The notes beneath the pieces were generated by a model. It saw only the letters and a list, made by a program, of their open reading frames with translations, made no database searches and had not been told where the DNA came from. A stretch of DNA of 64,000 nt from an uncultured Alphaproteobacteria bacterium. Its GTDB lineage: Bacteria > Pseudomonadota > Alphaproteobacteria > UBA8366 > GCA-2717185. Within the stretch, counting starts at the first letter, position 1. Each line of letters starts with the position of its first letter. Below are positions 35,327 to 44,772 of this stretch, one piece after another. The stretch lies in NCBI GenBank assembly GCA_943788635.1, contig CALSRA010000004.1, positions 1 to 64,000 on the forward strand. Reading direction: 5' to 3'. The position numbers and the translations under genes are program-made.

Positions 35327-35828
35327 CCCCGATTTCGGCCAGATTGGCCATGCCCGTGGACATGACAAGAGGCTTTCCCGTCATCGCCGCCCGCCGGATA
35401 AGCGGCAGGTCGACCAGTTCGAAAGATGCGATCTTGTAGGCCGGCGCTTGCAGCGATTCCAGGAGCTCAATTGCCGTTTCGTCGAATGGCGAGCTGAATA
35501 CGGCAATGCCCAATTCGCGGCCTTTATCGAACAGCGCGCGGTGCCAGTCCCATGGGGTGGAAGCTTCCTGATACAGTTCATGCAGACGCCGCCCATCCCA
35601 TAACCCGCCTTCGATGACGAAGCCGGGGCCGTCATGATCAATCGTTATCGTATCCGCGGTATAGGTTTGCAGTTTCACGGCGTGCGCGCCGGCATCCCGC
35701 GCGGCTTCCATGATGGCAAAGGCGCGGTTGATGTCGCCATTGTGGTTGGCCGACAGTTCCGCGACTATATAGGGGGGGGAGTCCGGGCCTATTTCGCGGC
35801 CGGCTATCGTGATGGATTTCCGGGTCAT
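35301..35828 (-). pseudogene. Inverted partial copy of pseI (N-terminal ~167 codons)
   Basis: Reads as PseI from its ATG to about residue 167, with one Gln-to-Arg change, then runs into ten unrelated residues (GGCLPAAAG) and a stop past the 35327 junction. It lacks the SAF domain and half of the barrel, so it should be inactive. It lies on the minus strand, head-on toward the real pseI. Confidence 0.9.
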
Positions 35829-37049
35829 GCCTGTGCCGCCAGATGATACAGGCCGTTGTGCCGCGTAAATCCGGCCTTTTGGAAAAGCGCCTGTGACGCG
35901 ACATTGCCGGGCAGGATTTCCGCCAGCAATTTCGCTTCGGGGACGAGTTTGCAGGCCAGTGACAGGGCGCAGCGGGCGACGCCTATCCGGTAATGGCCCG
36001 GGGCGACGTATATGGAGACTTCCATTTCGAGGGGGCCGTTATCTACTCCGGCTTGCCGGTCCAGGCGCAGGACACCGGACGGCTCTTCGCCATGCAGCAC
36101 GACGTTCAACAAGACCCTATCGTCGGATATGCAGCGGGCCACCCATGCATTGTGTTCTTCCCGTGCCGGCAGCTCGGGATTGCGTGCGAAGGCCCTCGTC
36201 TCCGGTGCCATCTGCCAGGCATAGATCATCTCCGTATCCGCCATCACCGCAGGACGCAGCGAAACGGGCTGTCCATCGTGGGCGGTTTCGCCGGACGCAA
36301 TGCGTAGCGCGGTCCGGCGCGTACCCAACCCGTCACAAAGCCCGAATGCCGCGCGGGAAAGGCTTTGCCGGGTTTCCTCGTCCTGCGAAAGCCTGGAAAT
36401 GTTGTCCGCAATCATTTCCGCCGTGACAGCGGACTTGTTGCCCAGAATGACGGCCGCACCGGCTCTGGCGAGTGCGGTTGCGTTTTCTGTCTGGTTATCT
36501 GCGACGATGATCATCAATGTGGGTAATCCCAGGCAGCATCGTTCCCAAGAAGATACGCCACCCGCGCCTATTGCCAGGTCGGCCGATGCCATTAATGCCG
36601 CCATGTTACCGGAGTCGAGGTGCAGAACGGACGATTGATTGTCGGGCAGGGTCTCTATCCGTTGCCGCAAGGCGCCAAGATGTGGTGAATTTTCGGCGGC
36701 CACGATATCGATTGCAACAGGCAGGTTCGTCGCCGCAATGCCGTCCAGCGCCCGGAGCGAGAGCCCCTCGGGGTCGGTCGCGCCGAGGCTGACCAGGATG
36801 CGGTTCAAGCTGCGGGTTGTTCTGTGCTGAATGATACGGTGCTGCAAAAATTCCAGACGCAGCATAGCGTATTGCGGCCCGATCAGGAGTCTGCAGGCGG
36901 GCGGTACGAGAGCGTCGTAATCGTGTGCCTGCCGTGTGCCGCCCTGATCCAGTAACCAGTCGCAATCGTGCGGCCGGTCCGCCAGGTCGTCGATAACGAG
37001 GACCGAGCGACTGTAGTCGCGCGTCGCCGTTTCGAAGGTCCTGTCCATT
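35327..37049 (-). repeat. Right arm of the 1.72-kb inverted duplication
   Basis: Reverse complement of 32980-34702. A ~624-base unique spacer (34703-35326) holds the rest of pseI and the start of the sulfotransferase-like gene. The right end at 37049/37050 falls inside the DUF4910-like gene fragment. No transposase or terminal inverted repeat borders it. Confidence 0.9.
35825..37048 (-). pseudogene. Inverted copy of pseG-GNAT lacking the first 94 codons
   Basis: Identical in reading to residues 95-501 of the PseG-GNAT fusion, including the whole GNAT domain, as far as I compared. It misses the catalytic His region (GGGHFMRC) and the original start and ribosome-binding site. It could be translated only from an internal Met (MDRTFETATR), so PseG activity is lost. 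The GNAT part could in principle remain functional if expressed. Confidence 0.85.
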
Positions 37050-37294
37050 ACTATCCGCGTCGGCGGCTCAAGGGACCCGTAATGCTGTCGCGGTACGGCC
37101 TCTGGGTGGACTGGCGGGAAGACCGGCAGCTCAACCTAAAGACCGAAGAACTCATGATGATGCTGGAAGGCGACCGGTCGCTGATCGACATCGCCTGGAC
37201 ACTCGAACTGCCGCTGGACACCGTAGCGCGGTATCTGGACCGGTTTCACGAGGCCGGCCTGATTGAAAAGCACGATGCGCCGGTACGCCCGTGA
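37050..37294 (+). pseudogene. C-terminal fragment of a DUF4910-like protein
   Basis: Starting right at the duplication boundary the frame reads YYPRRRLKGPVMLSRYGLW and continues to a winged-helix-like end (LKTEELMMMLEGDRSLIDIA then YLDRFHEAGLIE). The P-R-x-x-x-x-G-x-x-x-x-S-R-x-G-L-W pattern followed by a winged helix resembles the end of DUF4910 aminopeptidase-like proteins, often found in polysaccharide loci. The N-terminal ~300 residues are replaced by the inverted pse copy. An ATG at 37082 could start an 70-residue remnant. Confidence 0.5.
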
Positions 37295-37327
37295 CAGGGA
37301 ACATTCTGATAACAGGCCTTCTTGTCG

Positions 37328-38988
37328 ATGATTGAATTCCTGGACGCCGCGCCAGCGGGGCCGCAGCGGTTCGACTTGCCCGGCGCCACGGTCTGGATGA
37401 GCGGCCATGCCAAGGGCCGCGACGATCATGTCCGTCGCGCGGGAAGCCGCCGCGCAGACCGCCGCTTCCGTCTGCCGGATGGCTCGACCGGCTCCACGGG
37501 CACTTACTGCCTGGTCGTGTCCGGCGAAGACGGCGCCTTTGCCGCTGTGGATACCGGTCCGCAGCTACCCGCTGGTCTGGGCGCAATACCGCCGACAGGC
37601 GTCGCCGTCAACCCATTACGGGCCGGCCATGGAGACCCGTCTGAACCTCGGTCCCGAGCAGATGGACGCCGGATGTGCTGGCTGCGGTTGCGCATCGTCC
37701 GGCTTCACCATCGGAAACGCGACGCTGTACCGAAACGTCACCCAGTTGGGCCCCGGCGAATTCCTCTGGGTCGACCGAAACGGGACCGTCGCAGCGGCGA
37801 GTACCACCGGTGGGAGCCCTGGTGCAACAGGAAACCGATGCCGACCCCGACAGCTCTGGCACAGCGCCTTTCGACGCATTGAACGAGCAATTGATCGACG
37901 ACCTCATCGCCGGAATCGATGACCGTTCGGCCCGTCCTGGTGCCCCTGTCGGCTGGCCTCGATTCCCGGATGATCGCGTCCGGCCTGAAGGAGGCCGGCT
38001 ATCGAGAACGTCCATTGCGTGGCCTATGGCGTTCCCGGCAACCGGGAAGCCGAAGTCAGCCGCGAAGTCGCCCGGCGCCTTGGATATGACATGGTCCTTT
38101 GTCCCCTATTCCAATGCGGCTTTGGGCGAAATGTTCCGATGATCCCGATTACGCCCGCTACAAATCCTACTCCGACAGCCTGACCGGCATGCATTTTCCG
38201 CAGGAATACCGGATGCTTACGGTTCTGCGGCAACGCGGCGTCCTGGCGGACGAGACCGTCGTCGTAAACGGTCAATCCGGCGACTTTCATTGCCGGAAAC
38301 CATATTCCCGCTACCCTGTTCGACGCCGGCCGGGTCACGGAAGAGGAGCGCATTCGACCGTCATCGTCGAACGCCCTGATCGCAAAAGCATTTCAAGCAC
38401 TGGGCGACATTGATGACGCCGGACTATCTGGACCGCATTGGCCACCTGCTGCGCCAGTCGATTGCCGCTCTCGGCGTATGGCCCGTGGCGCCGCACCGGG
38501 ATCACGGCATATACGAGTATGTCGAATTCCATGATCGCCAGAGCAAATACGTGCTGAACGGCCAGCGGGTATATGAATACATGAACCTTGACTGGCGCAT
38601 CCCACTTTGGGATCGCGCCTATCTCGATTTCTGGGCAAAGGCGCCGCTTTCCGCCAAGATGGGTGAATCGCTGTACCGCACAGTGCTGGAACGGGACAAC
38701 TGGGCCGGCGTGTGGCAGGACACCCCCGTCAATCCGCAACGGATACGCCCGCACTGGATGCGGCCTCTGCGCTTCATCGCGAAGGCGATGCATCTGCCGC
38801 TCGGGCGCGACCGATGGCATCTTTTCGAGAAGCGATATCTGGATTACTGGATGACGACCACATGCGCCTATGCCGCATGGCCATACCGTCAGGTCGCCGC
38901 GGACCGGCGGGGCCATTACGGCCCCAGTGGATGGCATATTGCCGATTACCTGAACAACAAGGGCGTGCGCTGGAATGGCACCATCTGA
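37328..38988 (+). pseudogene. Asparagine-synthetase-like amidotransferase broken by multiple frameshifts
   Basis: Fragments in all three forward frames line up in order as one protein. MIEFLDAAPAGPQRFDLPGA begins it; YCLVVSGEDGAFAAVDTG, SYPLVWAQYRRQ and FTIGNATLYRNVTQLGPGEF match the glutaminase-like N-terminal domain; VLVPLSAGLDSRMIASGLKE is the PP-loop (one Gly of SGG replaced by Ala); CVAYGVPGNREAEVSREVA follows. The last ~190 residues (38410-38988) are in one clean frame with a Tyr/Trp-rich tail. At least six shifts occur in the first 1.1 kb. They may be genuine decay or low sequence quality next to the inverted repeat. If intact it would amidate a sugar or acid. Confidence 0.65.
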
Positions 38989-39742
38989 CACAGACGGAAC
39001 GGGCCGCGCGGTGCCGGACTTCACCGCGCCGGGGTATGCGGCGATTTTGCGCCGCTTCCTTGAAATGGGCTATGCCGTGCGCGACTTCGAATCCGCACAA
39101 CACGATACACGGCATCTGGTGCTGCGGCACGATATCGACATGTCTGTGCAGGCGGCGCTTGAAATCGCCACAATCGAAAGCGGAATGGCGCTGCAGGCGT
39201 CATACTTCATTCTGTTGCGCTCTGACCTCTACAACCCCTTTACCTCCGAAAACCTGCACGACATCAAGCAGATCGCCAAAATGGGCCACGATGTCGGCCT
39301 GCATTTTGATGCATCACTATACGCAGCGGCGCGCGAGCCGCTCGAACAGGCGGTATCATGCGAATGCGCGATACTCGAAGCAATGCTGGATCAACCGGTC
39401 CGGACGATCAGTTTTCATCGCCCGGCACAAGCGCTGCTCGGCCTGCCGGGCAGGATCGCCGGGCGGCGGCACACCTACGAGCCCTATTTCTTTCATGACA
39501 TGGGTTACTGTTCCGACAGCAGGGGCGAATGGCGGTATGGCCATCCGCTGGATCATCCTGCAATCGAAGAAGGCAGCGCATTGCAGCTTCTCACGCACCC
39601 GATCTGGTGGACCGGCACCGACAGCATCGACAGAATTGTCCGGCTCAACAGCCTGCGAACCGGTCGAGACGGATCATTCGCCGATGCCCTCGCGGCAAAC
39701 TGCGAACCCTATCGCGCTGCGATAGCAGACGGTCCGGCCTAA
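38975..39742 (+). CDS. Polysaccharide-deacetylase-like protein
   Basis: A 255-residue protein resembling the NodB fold: LVLRHDIDMSVQAAL is the His-Asp-Ile-Asp metal/catalytic motif near residue 45, GHDVGLHFD the second His motif, and ISFHRP a third. It starts 14 bases inside the end of the preceding frame, so coupled. Such proteins remove N-acetyl groups from sugars or lipid-linked glycans. Subgroups near asparagine-synthetase-like genes in surface loci are common. Substrate unknown. Confidence 0.65.
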   Translation: MAPSDTDGTGRAVPDFTAPGYAAILRRFLEMGYAVRDFESAQHDTRHLVLRHDIDMSVQAALEIATIESGMALQASYFILLRSDLYNPFTSENLHDIKQIAKMGHDVGLHFDASLYAAAREPLEQAVSCECAILEAMLDQPVRTISFHRPAQALLGLPGRIAGRRHTYEPYFFHDMGYCSDSRGEWRYGHPLDHPAIEEGSALQLLTHPIWWTGTDSIDRIVRLNSLRTGRDGSFADALAANCEPYRAAIADGPA

Positions 39743-39881
39743 TCGTAATATTTTCGGTCGAATTATGGCCAATCGGCAGAAATCCGTTCCGCGACCGCGC
39801 CGAATCTGAATAACTGAACCTTGGACCAATCTTTCCGGCCCATGTCCTGTTGCAACACCGCCCCTTAAGAAAGCAAATCTG

Positions 39882-40874
39882 ATGTCTGTTCGAATTGGTG
39901 TCCTTGGTACCGGCTACTGGGGCAAGAATCTGCTCCGAAACGCTGGCGATTTGGGCGCGCTCGCCGCCATCGCGGACACGAATCCAGAAACAGCGCTCGC
40001 CTTTTCCCGGCAATATCCATCTGCCATGCGGCATGACAGTGCAGCGGAAATGTTCGCGGACCCGAATATCGATGCGGTGATGATCGCAACGCCTGCCGCC
40101 ACCCATGGCGCCCTGACAAAACAGGCGCTGGATGCCGGCAAACATGTATTTGTGGAAAAGCCGCTTTGCCTGGACCTGGTCGAAGCGAAGGCCCTCAGCG
40201 AACTTGCCGATTCCCGGAATCTCACGCTGATGGTCGGACACCTGCTTCTCTATCACCCCGCATTCATCGCCTTGCGCGCCTTTGTGGGAGCGGGAGAAAT
40301 CGGACCACTCCGCTATATCTATTCCAATCGCGCCAGCCTCGGCAAAATCAGGCGTGAGGAAAATGTGCTGTGGTCATTCGCCCCGCATGACATTTCGATG
40401 ATGCTGGCGCTGTTCGACCGCGCCCCTCGGAGCGTGACATGCAACGGGAATGCCTGGCTTAGCCCGACGGTGGCCGACCTGACCCTCAGCCATTTCGATT
40501 TCGGCGACGGGCAGCAGGGCCATATCTTTGTCAGTTGGCTTCACCCCTTCAAGGACCAGCGGCTCGTCGTTGTTGGCCAGGAGGGAATGGTCGTCTTCAA
40601 CGATACCCAAAACGGCGAGGACAAGCTTTTGTATTATCGCCACAAGGTTGGCTGGTCGGACGACCTTCCCGTCATGGAAAAGGCCGATGCTACGCCCATT
40701 CCATATGGCAAGGCGGAACCGCTGAATGAAGAAGTGAAGCATTTCATCGATTGCTGTAACACCGGAAAGCGACCGGTATCAGACTCGGATGAGGCCATAA
40801 GGGTGCTATCGGTCCTAGATGCATGCCAGACATCCATGAAAACAGGCACCTCCGTAGACGTCCCGTCGCTATGA
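39882..40874 (+). CDS. wbpB: Gfo/Idh/MocA-family oxidoreductase, WbpB/WlbA type
   Basis: A 330-residue NAD(P)-dependent dehydrogenase: [20 protein letters not shown] dinucleotide fold, [13 protein letters not shown] with the catalytic Lys of the Glu-Lys-Pro motif, and a C-terminal beta-sheet domain including [15 protein letters not shown]. The WbpD and WbpE homologues downstream define a cassette for UDP-2,3-diacetamido-2,3-dideoxy uronic acid. WbpB oxidises C3 of UDP-GlcNAc uronic acid. A ~140-base gap before it may hold a promoter. Stop overlaps the acetyltransferase start (ATGA). No UDP-GlcNAc 6-dehydrogenase (WbpA) is in the window. Confidence 0.75.
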   Translation: MSVRIGVLGTGYWGKNLLRNAGDLGALAAIADTNPETALAFSRQYPSAMRHDSAAEMFADPNIDAVMIATPAATHGALTKQALDAGKHVFVEKPLCLDLVEAKALSELADSRNLTLMVGHLLLYHPAFIALRAFVGAGEIGPLRYIYSNRASLGKIRREENVLWSFAPHDISMMLALFDRAPRSVTCNGNAWLSPTVADLTLSHFDFGDGQQGHIFVSWLHPFKDQRLVVVGQEGMVVFNDTQNGEDKLLYYRHKVGWSDDLPVMEKADATPIPYGKAEPLNEEVKHFIDCCNTGKRPVSDSDEAIRVLSVLDACQTSMKTGTSVDVPSL

Positions 40875-41446
40875 GCAGCGCCCCCTTCATCCACCCGACC
40901 GCCATCGTCGATAATGGCGCATCGGTCGGTCCCGGGTCCAAGGTCTGGCACTTCGTTCATGTCCTGTCCGGCACCACGATTGGCGCGGGATGCGTGCTTG
41001 GCCAGAACGTCATGGCCGGGCCGGATGTCGTCATCGGCGACGGCTGCAAGCTGCAGAACAATGTCGCGGTCTACAAGGGCGTCACGCTGGAAGCCGATGT
41101 CTTCTGCGGCCCGTCCTGCGTCTTCACGAATGTGCTGACGCCGCGCGCCTTCGTCGAACGGAAGAACGAATTCGCGCCGACCCTGGTCCGCCGGGGTGCG
41201 ACAATCGGCGCGAACGCCACGATTGTCTGCGGCGTGACGATCGGGCAATACGCGATGATCGGCGCTGGCGCCGTCGTCACGAAGGATATTCCCGACCACG
41301 CGCTGGTCGTCGGCAACCCGTCACGCCGCATCGGCTGGGTCAGCCGTTCGGGGGAACGCCTCGGAGAAAATCTTACCTGTCCCCGGACAGGCGAAACATA
41401 TCAGGAAACTGACAACGGACTGGTTCGGATTGAAGCCAATGAATGA
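40871..41446 (+). CDS. wbpD: WbpD/WlbB-type UDP-3-amino sugar N-acetyltransferase
   Basis: A 191-residue hexapeptide acetyltransferase of the left-handed beta-helix fold ([58 protein letters not shown]). The insert around [19 protein letters not shown] is characteristic of WbpD. Start ATG overlaps the WbpB stop by four bases; an upstream in-frame start at 40823 would overlap WbpB by 52 bases. It acetylates the 3-amine formed by the following aminotransferase. Confidence 0.78.
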   Translation: MSSAPFIHPTAIVDNGASVGPGSKVWHFVHVLSGTTIGAGCVLGQNVMAGPDVVIGDGCKLQNNVAVYKGVTLEADVFCGPSCVFTNVLTPRAFVERKNEFAPTLVRRGATIGANATIVCGVTIGQYAMIGAGAVVTKDIPDHALVVGNPSRRIGWVSRSGERLGENLTCPRTGETYQETDNGLVRIEANE

Positions 41447-42587
41447 AAACACCCCCATCGCTTTCGTTGACCTGAAGGCGCAGTACCAGGCGCACAAGCC
41501 TGCCATCGACGCCGCGATCCAGAAGGTCCTGGATCATGGCCGGTTCATTATGGGACCGGAGGTCATAGAACTGGAAGCCGCCCTCGCCACGTTCACCGGC
41601 GCGAAACACGTGCTGGGCTGTTCCAGCGGGACCGATGCCATTGTCATGATCATGATGGCCGAGGGCATCGGGCCGGGCGACGCCATTTTCGTACCCAGTT
41701 TCACCTTCACCGCCACGGCGGAGGCCATCCTGCTGCTGGGCGCGACGCCCGTTTTCGTGGATGTCGATCCCGACGATTTCAATATCGACTGCGCGGACCT
41801 TGAACAGCGCATCCAAGCTGTCAAATCTGCCGGAAGGCTCGTCCCGCGCGGCATCCTGGCCGTGGACCTGTTCGGCCTTCCCGTCGAATACGACCGCTTG
41901 AACGCGGTTGCCGACAGGTATGGGCTGACCGTCTGGGACGATGCCGCGCAGAGCTTCGGCGGCAGCCTGGGTAACATCAAAGTCGGCGCGCTGTGCCGCG
42001 CGACGGCAACCAGCTTCTTTCCAGCCAAGCCGCTCGGGTGCTATGGCGACGGTGGCGCCGTGATGACCGATGATGACGAACTCGCGGACAGGATTCAGTC
42101 GATTCGCGCCCACGGTAAAGGCGGTGAGAAATACGATATCGTCCGCGTTGGGCTGAACGCCCGGCTGGATACGATACAGGCGGCGGTTCTTCTGGCGAAA
42201 CTGCCGCATTTCGCGGGGGAGATCGCGCGGCGCGAGGCCGTTTCGCAGCAATATGACAAGAAACTGTCGAATCTGGTTAAGACGCCGGCACGTTACCAGG
42301 GGCGGTCCAGCGCCTGGGCGCAATACACCATTAAAGTACCGGCCGGGAAACGGGACGCGATTGCCAATGCGCTGAAAGACCTCGGCATCCCGACCGCGGT
42401 CTATTACCCGCTGCCGATGCATCTCCAGACGGCCTACCGGACCTACGGCGAGGGCGCGGGCTCCCTGCCCATCAGCGAAATGCTCGCCGGCGAAGTCCTC
42501 AGCCTGCCGATGCATCCGTTTCTCGAAGAACCGGCGGTCGCGCGCATTGCCGATGCGGTCGCCAAGGCCGTGTCGAACGGGACTTAA
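41439..42587 (+). CDS. wbpE: WbpE/WlbC-type UDP-3-keto sugar aminotransferase
   Basis: A ~382-residue DegT family PLP enzyme. [18 protein letters not shown] is the WbpE-like N-terminus, [15 protein letters not shown] binds PLP phosphate, [11 protein letters not shown] carries the cofactor Asp, and the Schiff-base Lys is in [15 protein letters not shown]. It aminates C3 of the WbpB product, glutamate being the usual donor. An upstream TTG at 41430 is a weaker start. Overlaps the acetyltransferase gene by eight bases, giving WbpB-D-E in biosynthetic cassette form. Confidence 0.8.
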   Translation: MNENTPIAFVDLKAQYQAHKPAIDAAIQKVLDHGRFIMGPEVIELEAALATFTGAKHVLGCSSGTDAIVMIMMAEGIGPGDAIFVPSFTFTATAEAILLLGATPVFVDVDPDDFNIDCADLEQRIQAVKSAGRLVPRGILAVDLFGLPVEYDRLNAVADRYGLTVWDDAAQSFGGSLGNIKVGALCRATATSFFPAKPLGCYGDGGAVMTDDDELADRIQSIRAHGKGGEKYDIVRVGLNARLDTIQAAVLLAKLPHFAGEIARREAVSQQYDKKLSNLVKTPARYQGRSSAWAQYTIKVPAGKRDAIANALKDLGIPTAVYYPLPMHLQTAYRTYGEGAGSLPISEMLAGEVLSLPMHPFLEEPAVARIADAVAKAVSNGT

Positions 42588-42594
42588 CCGCGCG

Positions 42595-43629
42595 ATGGCC
42601 GACCCCCGCGCCGCCGGTGGCCCTGATACGGCAGACTATCCGAAAATCGTCGCCGTGCTAACGGATTCGCGCGGGCTCGACACCTATTACCTCAACCCGC
42701 AATACCCGGCGGGCTATGGAATCGACCGGGTATTTGCCACCCGGCTCGGTCGCAGGCTTCGAGCGAAGAATCTGCCGTTCCCCTATGACACCGTCCTGCT
42801 GCCCGATCATTTCCGGGCGGGTTCGGCAGATTCCAGGATATTACGCCTAGCACTGACAGATCCCGCCGCTGTCATTCTTTGCGATGGTATCTGGGAAACC
42901 CTGCTGAATCGCGAGAAGTATTTTCAATCCGCTGAACAGCTTGGCCGCCTGCCACACGGCCTGTTTGGCAGCGACCAGGCCGCCGACATGGAACGCGCCG
43001 GATCGGTGCTGACCGAACTTTTTCTCGCCGGCGATCTGGACGTATCCCCATCCCGGTATTTCGACAGCCTGAACCGCATTACCAGCTATTTCGCCCGGCG
43101 GCGGCGGCAGGTTTACTGGCTGTCCCTGCCGGTGCCGCCCCCCGGTCATCGTGGCGGCATCCATTACGCCGGTAACTACCGCCCCCTGCCGGGCTGGGAC
43201 CTCTGCCTCAGCGCCATCAACGAAGCGGCAGGCCGGGTCATGACCGGCTGGGGCCAGAACGTGATCGACCTCGACCCGGTCATCGAAAAATTCGGCGGCG
43301 CGGATTCAGCACTTCTGGACCTGTGGCACTTCACGGCCGCTTTCCACGACCATCTGGCCGAACATATGGCTACCCAACTCTCAAGGGACCTTGCTGCGGT
43401 CCCGGACCATGCCTGCCATCCGTCCCATGGCGCGATGATCCCGGGGCGGGTCCAGGGCTGGCCCGTCCGGACCCTTGGCGAAGATGTCGATATTGGCCGG
43501 ATTAATACCCTCACCGATACCATACTGGTCATCGCGGAACCGGATCCCGCCTTACGCGAGACGCGGGCGCGGGCGATCCTGTCGCAATGTCCGGATTCCG
43601 TGATACCGATTTATCCCGATGAGCGTTGA
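42595..43629 (+). CDS. SGNH-hydrolase-like protein of unknown function
   Basis: A ~344-residue soluble protein. VAVLTDSRGLDTYYLNPQYP contains a Ser where SGNH block I is expected, ILCDGIWETLLNR fits block III, WLSLPVPPPGHRGG is a conserved-looking loop, and DLWHFTAAFHDHLAEHM resembles the Asp-x-x-His block V. I infer an SGNH-like esterase or acyltransferase acting on glycan. It is seven bases after the aminotransferase stop, with ATG at 42595. The assignment is tentative. Confidence 0.4.
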   Translation: MADPRAAGGPDTADYPKIVAVLTDSRGLDTYYLNPQYPAGYGIDRVFATRLGRRLRAKNLPFPYDTVLLPDHFRAGSADSRILRLALTDPAAVILCDGIWETLLNREKYFQSAEQLGRLPHGLFGSDQAADMERAGSVLTELFLAGDLDVSPSRYFDSLNRITSYFARRRRQVYWLSLPVPPPGHRGGIHYAGNYRPLPGWDLCLSAINEAAGRVMTGWGQNVIDLDPVIEKFGGADSALLDLWHFTAAFHDHLAEHMATQLSRDLAAVPDHACHPSHGAMIPGRVQGWPVRTLGEDVDIGRINTLTDTILVIAEPDPALRETRARAILSQCPDSVIPIYPDER

Positions 43630-44770
43630 AAGGGAAACGATGCCCGACAACCGGAACGACAAACGCATCCCGTTCACGAAACCCTGGTTTCCGGAAGCAA
43701 TGCGCCGCGACCTGCTCGCCGATCTTGATTCCGTCATGGCGAGTGGCAATCTGATGCTGGGTCGGTTCGCGAAATCTCTTGAACAGCAATTCGCGGACCT
43801 GACCCTCACAGCGTATGCGGTTTCGCTGACCACAGCGACGACGGGGCTGCAGATCGCATTGCGCCATGCCGGTGTATCTGGCGGCGAAGTTCTGGTTCCG
43901 GCAGCCAGCTTTATCACCGACGTCAGCGCCGTCCAGATGGAAGGGGCGACGCCTGTTCTGGTCGATATCGATCCGGCGACCCTGTCTTTCGACATGGCGG
44001 ACCTGGAGCGAAAAATTACCAGCCGTACGAAGGCGATCATATGGGTTCATCTGGTCGGCTATATCGCGGAAAACTACCAGCAGATTCTGGACGTCGCCAA
44101 ACGGCACGGACTTTTCGTGATCGAGGATGCATCCCACGCCCATGGCGCATCGATAGACCATCGACCGGCCGGGTCGCTGGGCGATGTCGGCCTGTTCAGC
44201 TTCTACCCAACCAAGATCATGACGACCGGTACGGGCGGCATGCTGGTGACCGGCAGTGAGCCACTTGCGCAGTTCGCCCAGGCGATGCGGCTTTTCGGTA
44301 AGGATGTGAACAGCGGCGAAATCGTTCATCAGGGCAATGACTGGTTCATGGACGAATTCCGCGCCTGTATCGGTGTCCACCAGGCGAGGTACCTCGCCGA
44401 CAATCTGGCGCGCCGGCGTGCGTCAGCCGCGAAGTATCTCGACCGGTTGCGCAATCGACGGCATATCCGATGCCTTCAACCAGTGGCCGGGAATTTTCCC
44501 GCCTGGTACCAGTTCCCGGTCTTCCTGGAGGACGGTATCGACAGCGAATCCGTCCGCCAGGAAATGAACAACCGGAACATCGCCTGCAAGCAGATATACA
44601 GGCCCGTGCACCACGAAGCCCTGTTTGCGGAAATGAACCGGCCGGGGCTGGAAGGCACCGAACGTGCGCTTGGTCAGTCCCTCTGCCTGCCGATGTTCGT
44701 CGACATCACAGATGACGAAATTGACCAGGTCGTGGAAACGCTTCTGAAGACAGTCGCCGAGGCCGCCTGA
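43619..44770 (+). CDS. DegT/DnrJ-family aminotransferase
   Basis: A 383-residue PLP enzyme: IPFTKPWFPEAMRRDLLADL start, LTTATTGLQIALRHAG for PLP phosphate, EDASHAHGASIDH for the cofactor Asp, and the Schiff-base Lys in SFYPTKIMTTGTGG. It differs from LegC, PseC and WbpE elsewhere in the window, so it is a fourth sugar aminotransferase of unknown substrate. It starts within the end of the SGNH-like gene (ATG at 43619 or 43640). An amino sugar for the same glycan is likely, perhaps using a 4-keto intermediate prepared by enzymes outside the window. Confidence 0.7.
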   Translation: MSVERETMPDNRNDKRIPFTKPWFPEAMRRDLLADLDSVMASGNLMLGRFAKSLEQQFADLTLTAYAVSLTTATTGLQIALRHAGVSGGEVLVPAASFITDVSAVQMEGATPVLVDIDPATLSFDMADLERKITSRTKAIIWVHLVGYIAENYQQILDVAKRHGLFVIEDASHAHGASIDHRPAGSLGDVGLFSFYPTKIMTTGTGGMLVTGSEPLAQFAQAMRLFGKDVNSGEIVHQGNDWFMDEFRACIGVHQARYLADNLARRRASAAKYLDRLRNRRHIRCLQPVAGNFPAWYQFPVFLEDGIDSESVRQEMNNRNIACKQIYRPVHHEALFAEMNRPGLEGTERALGQSLCLPMFVDITDDEIDQVVETLLKTVAEAA

Positions 44771-44772
44771 TT

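Noticed and set aside
32980-37049. Treating the inverted duplication as a transposon
   Set aside because: No transposase, terminal repeat or target duplication at its borders; the arms are just pathway genes.
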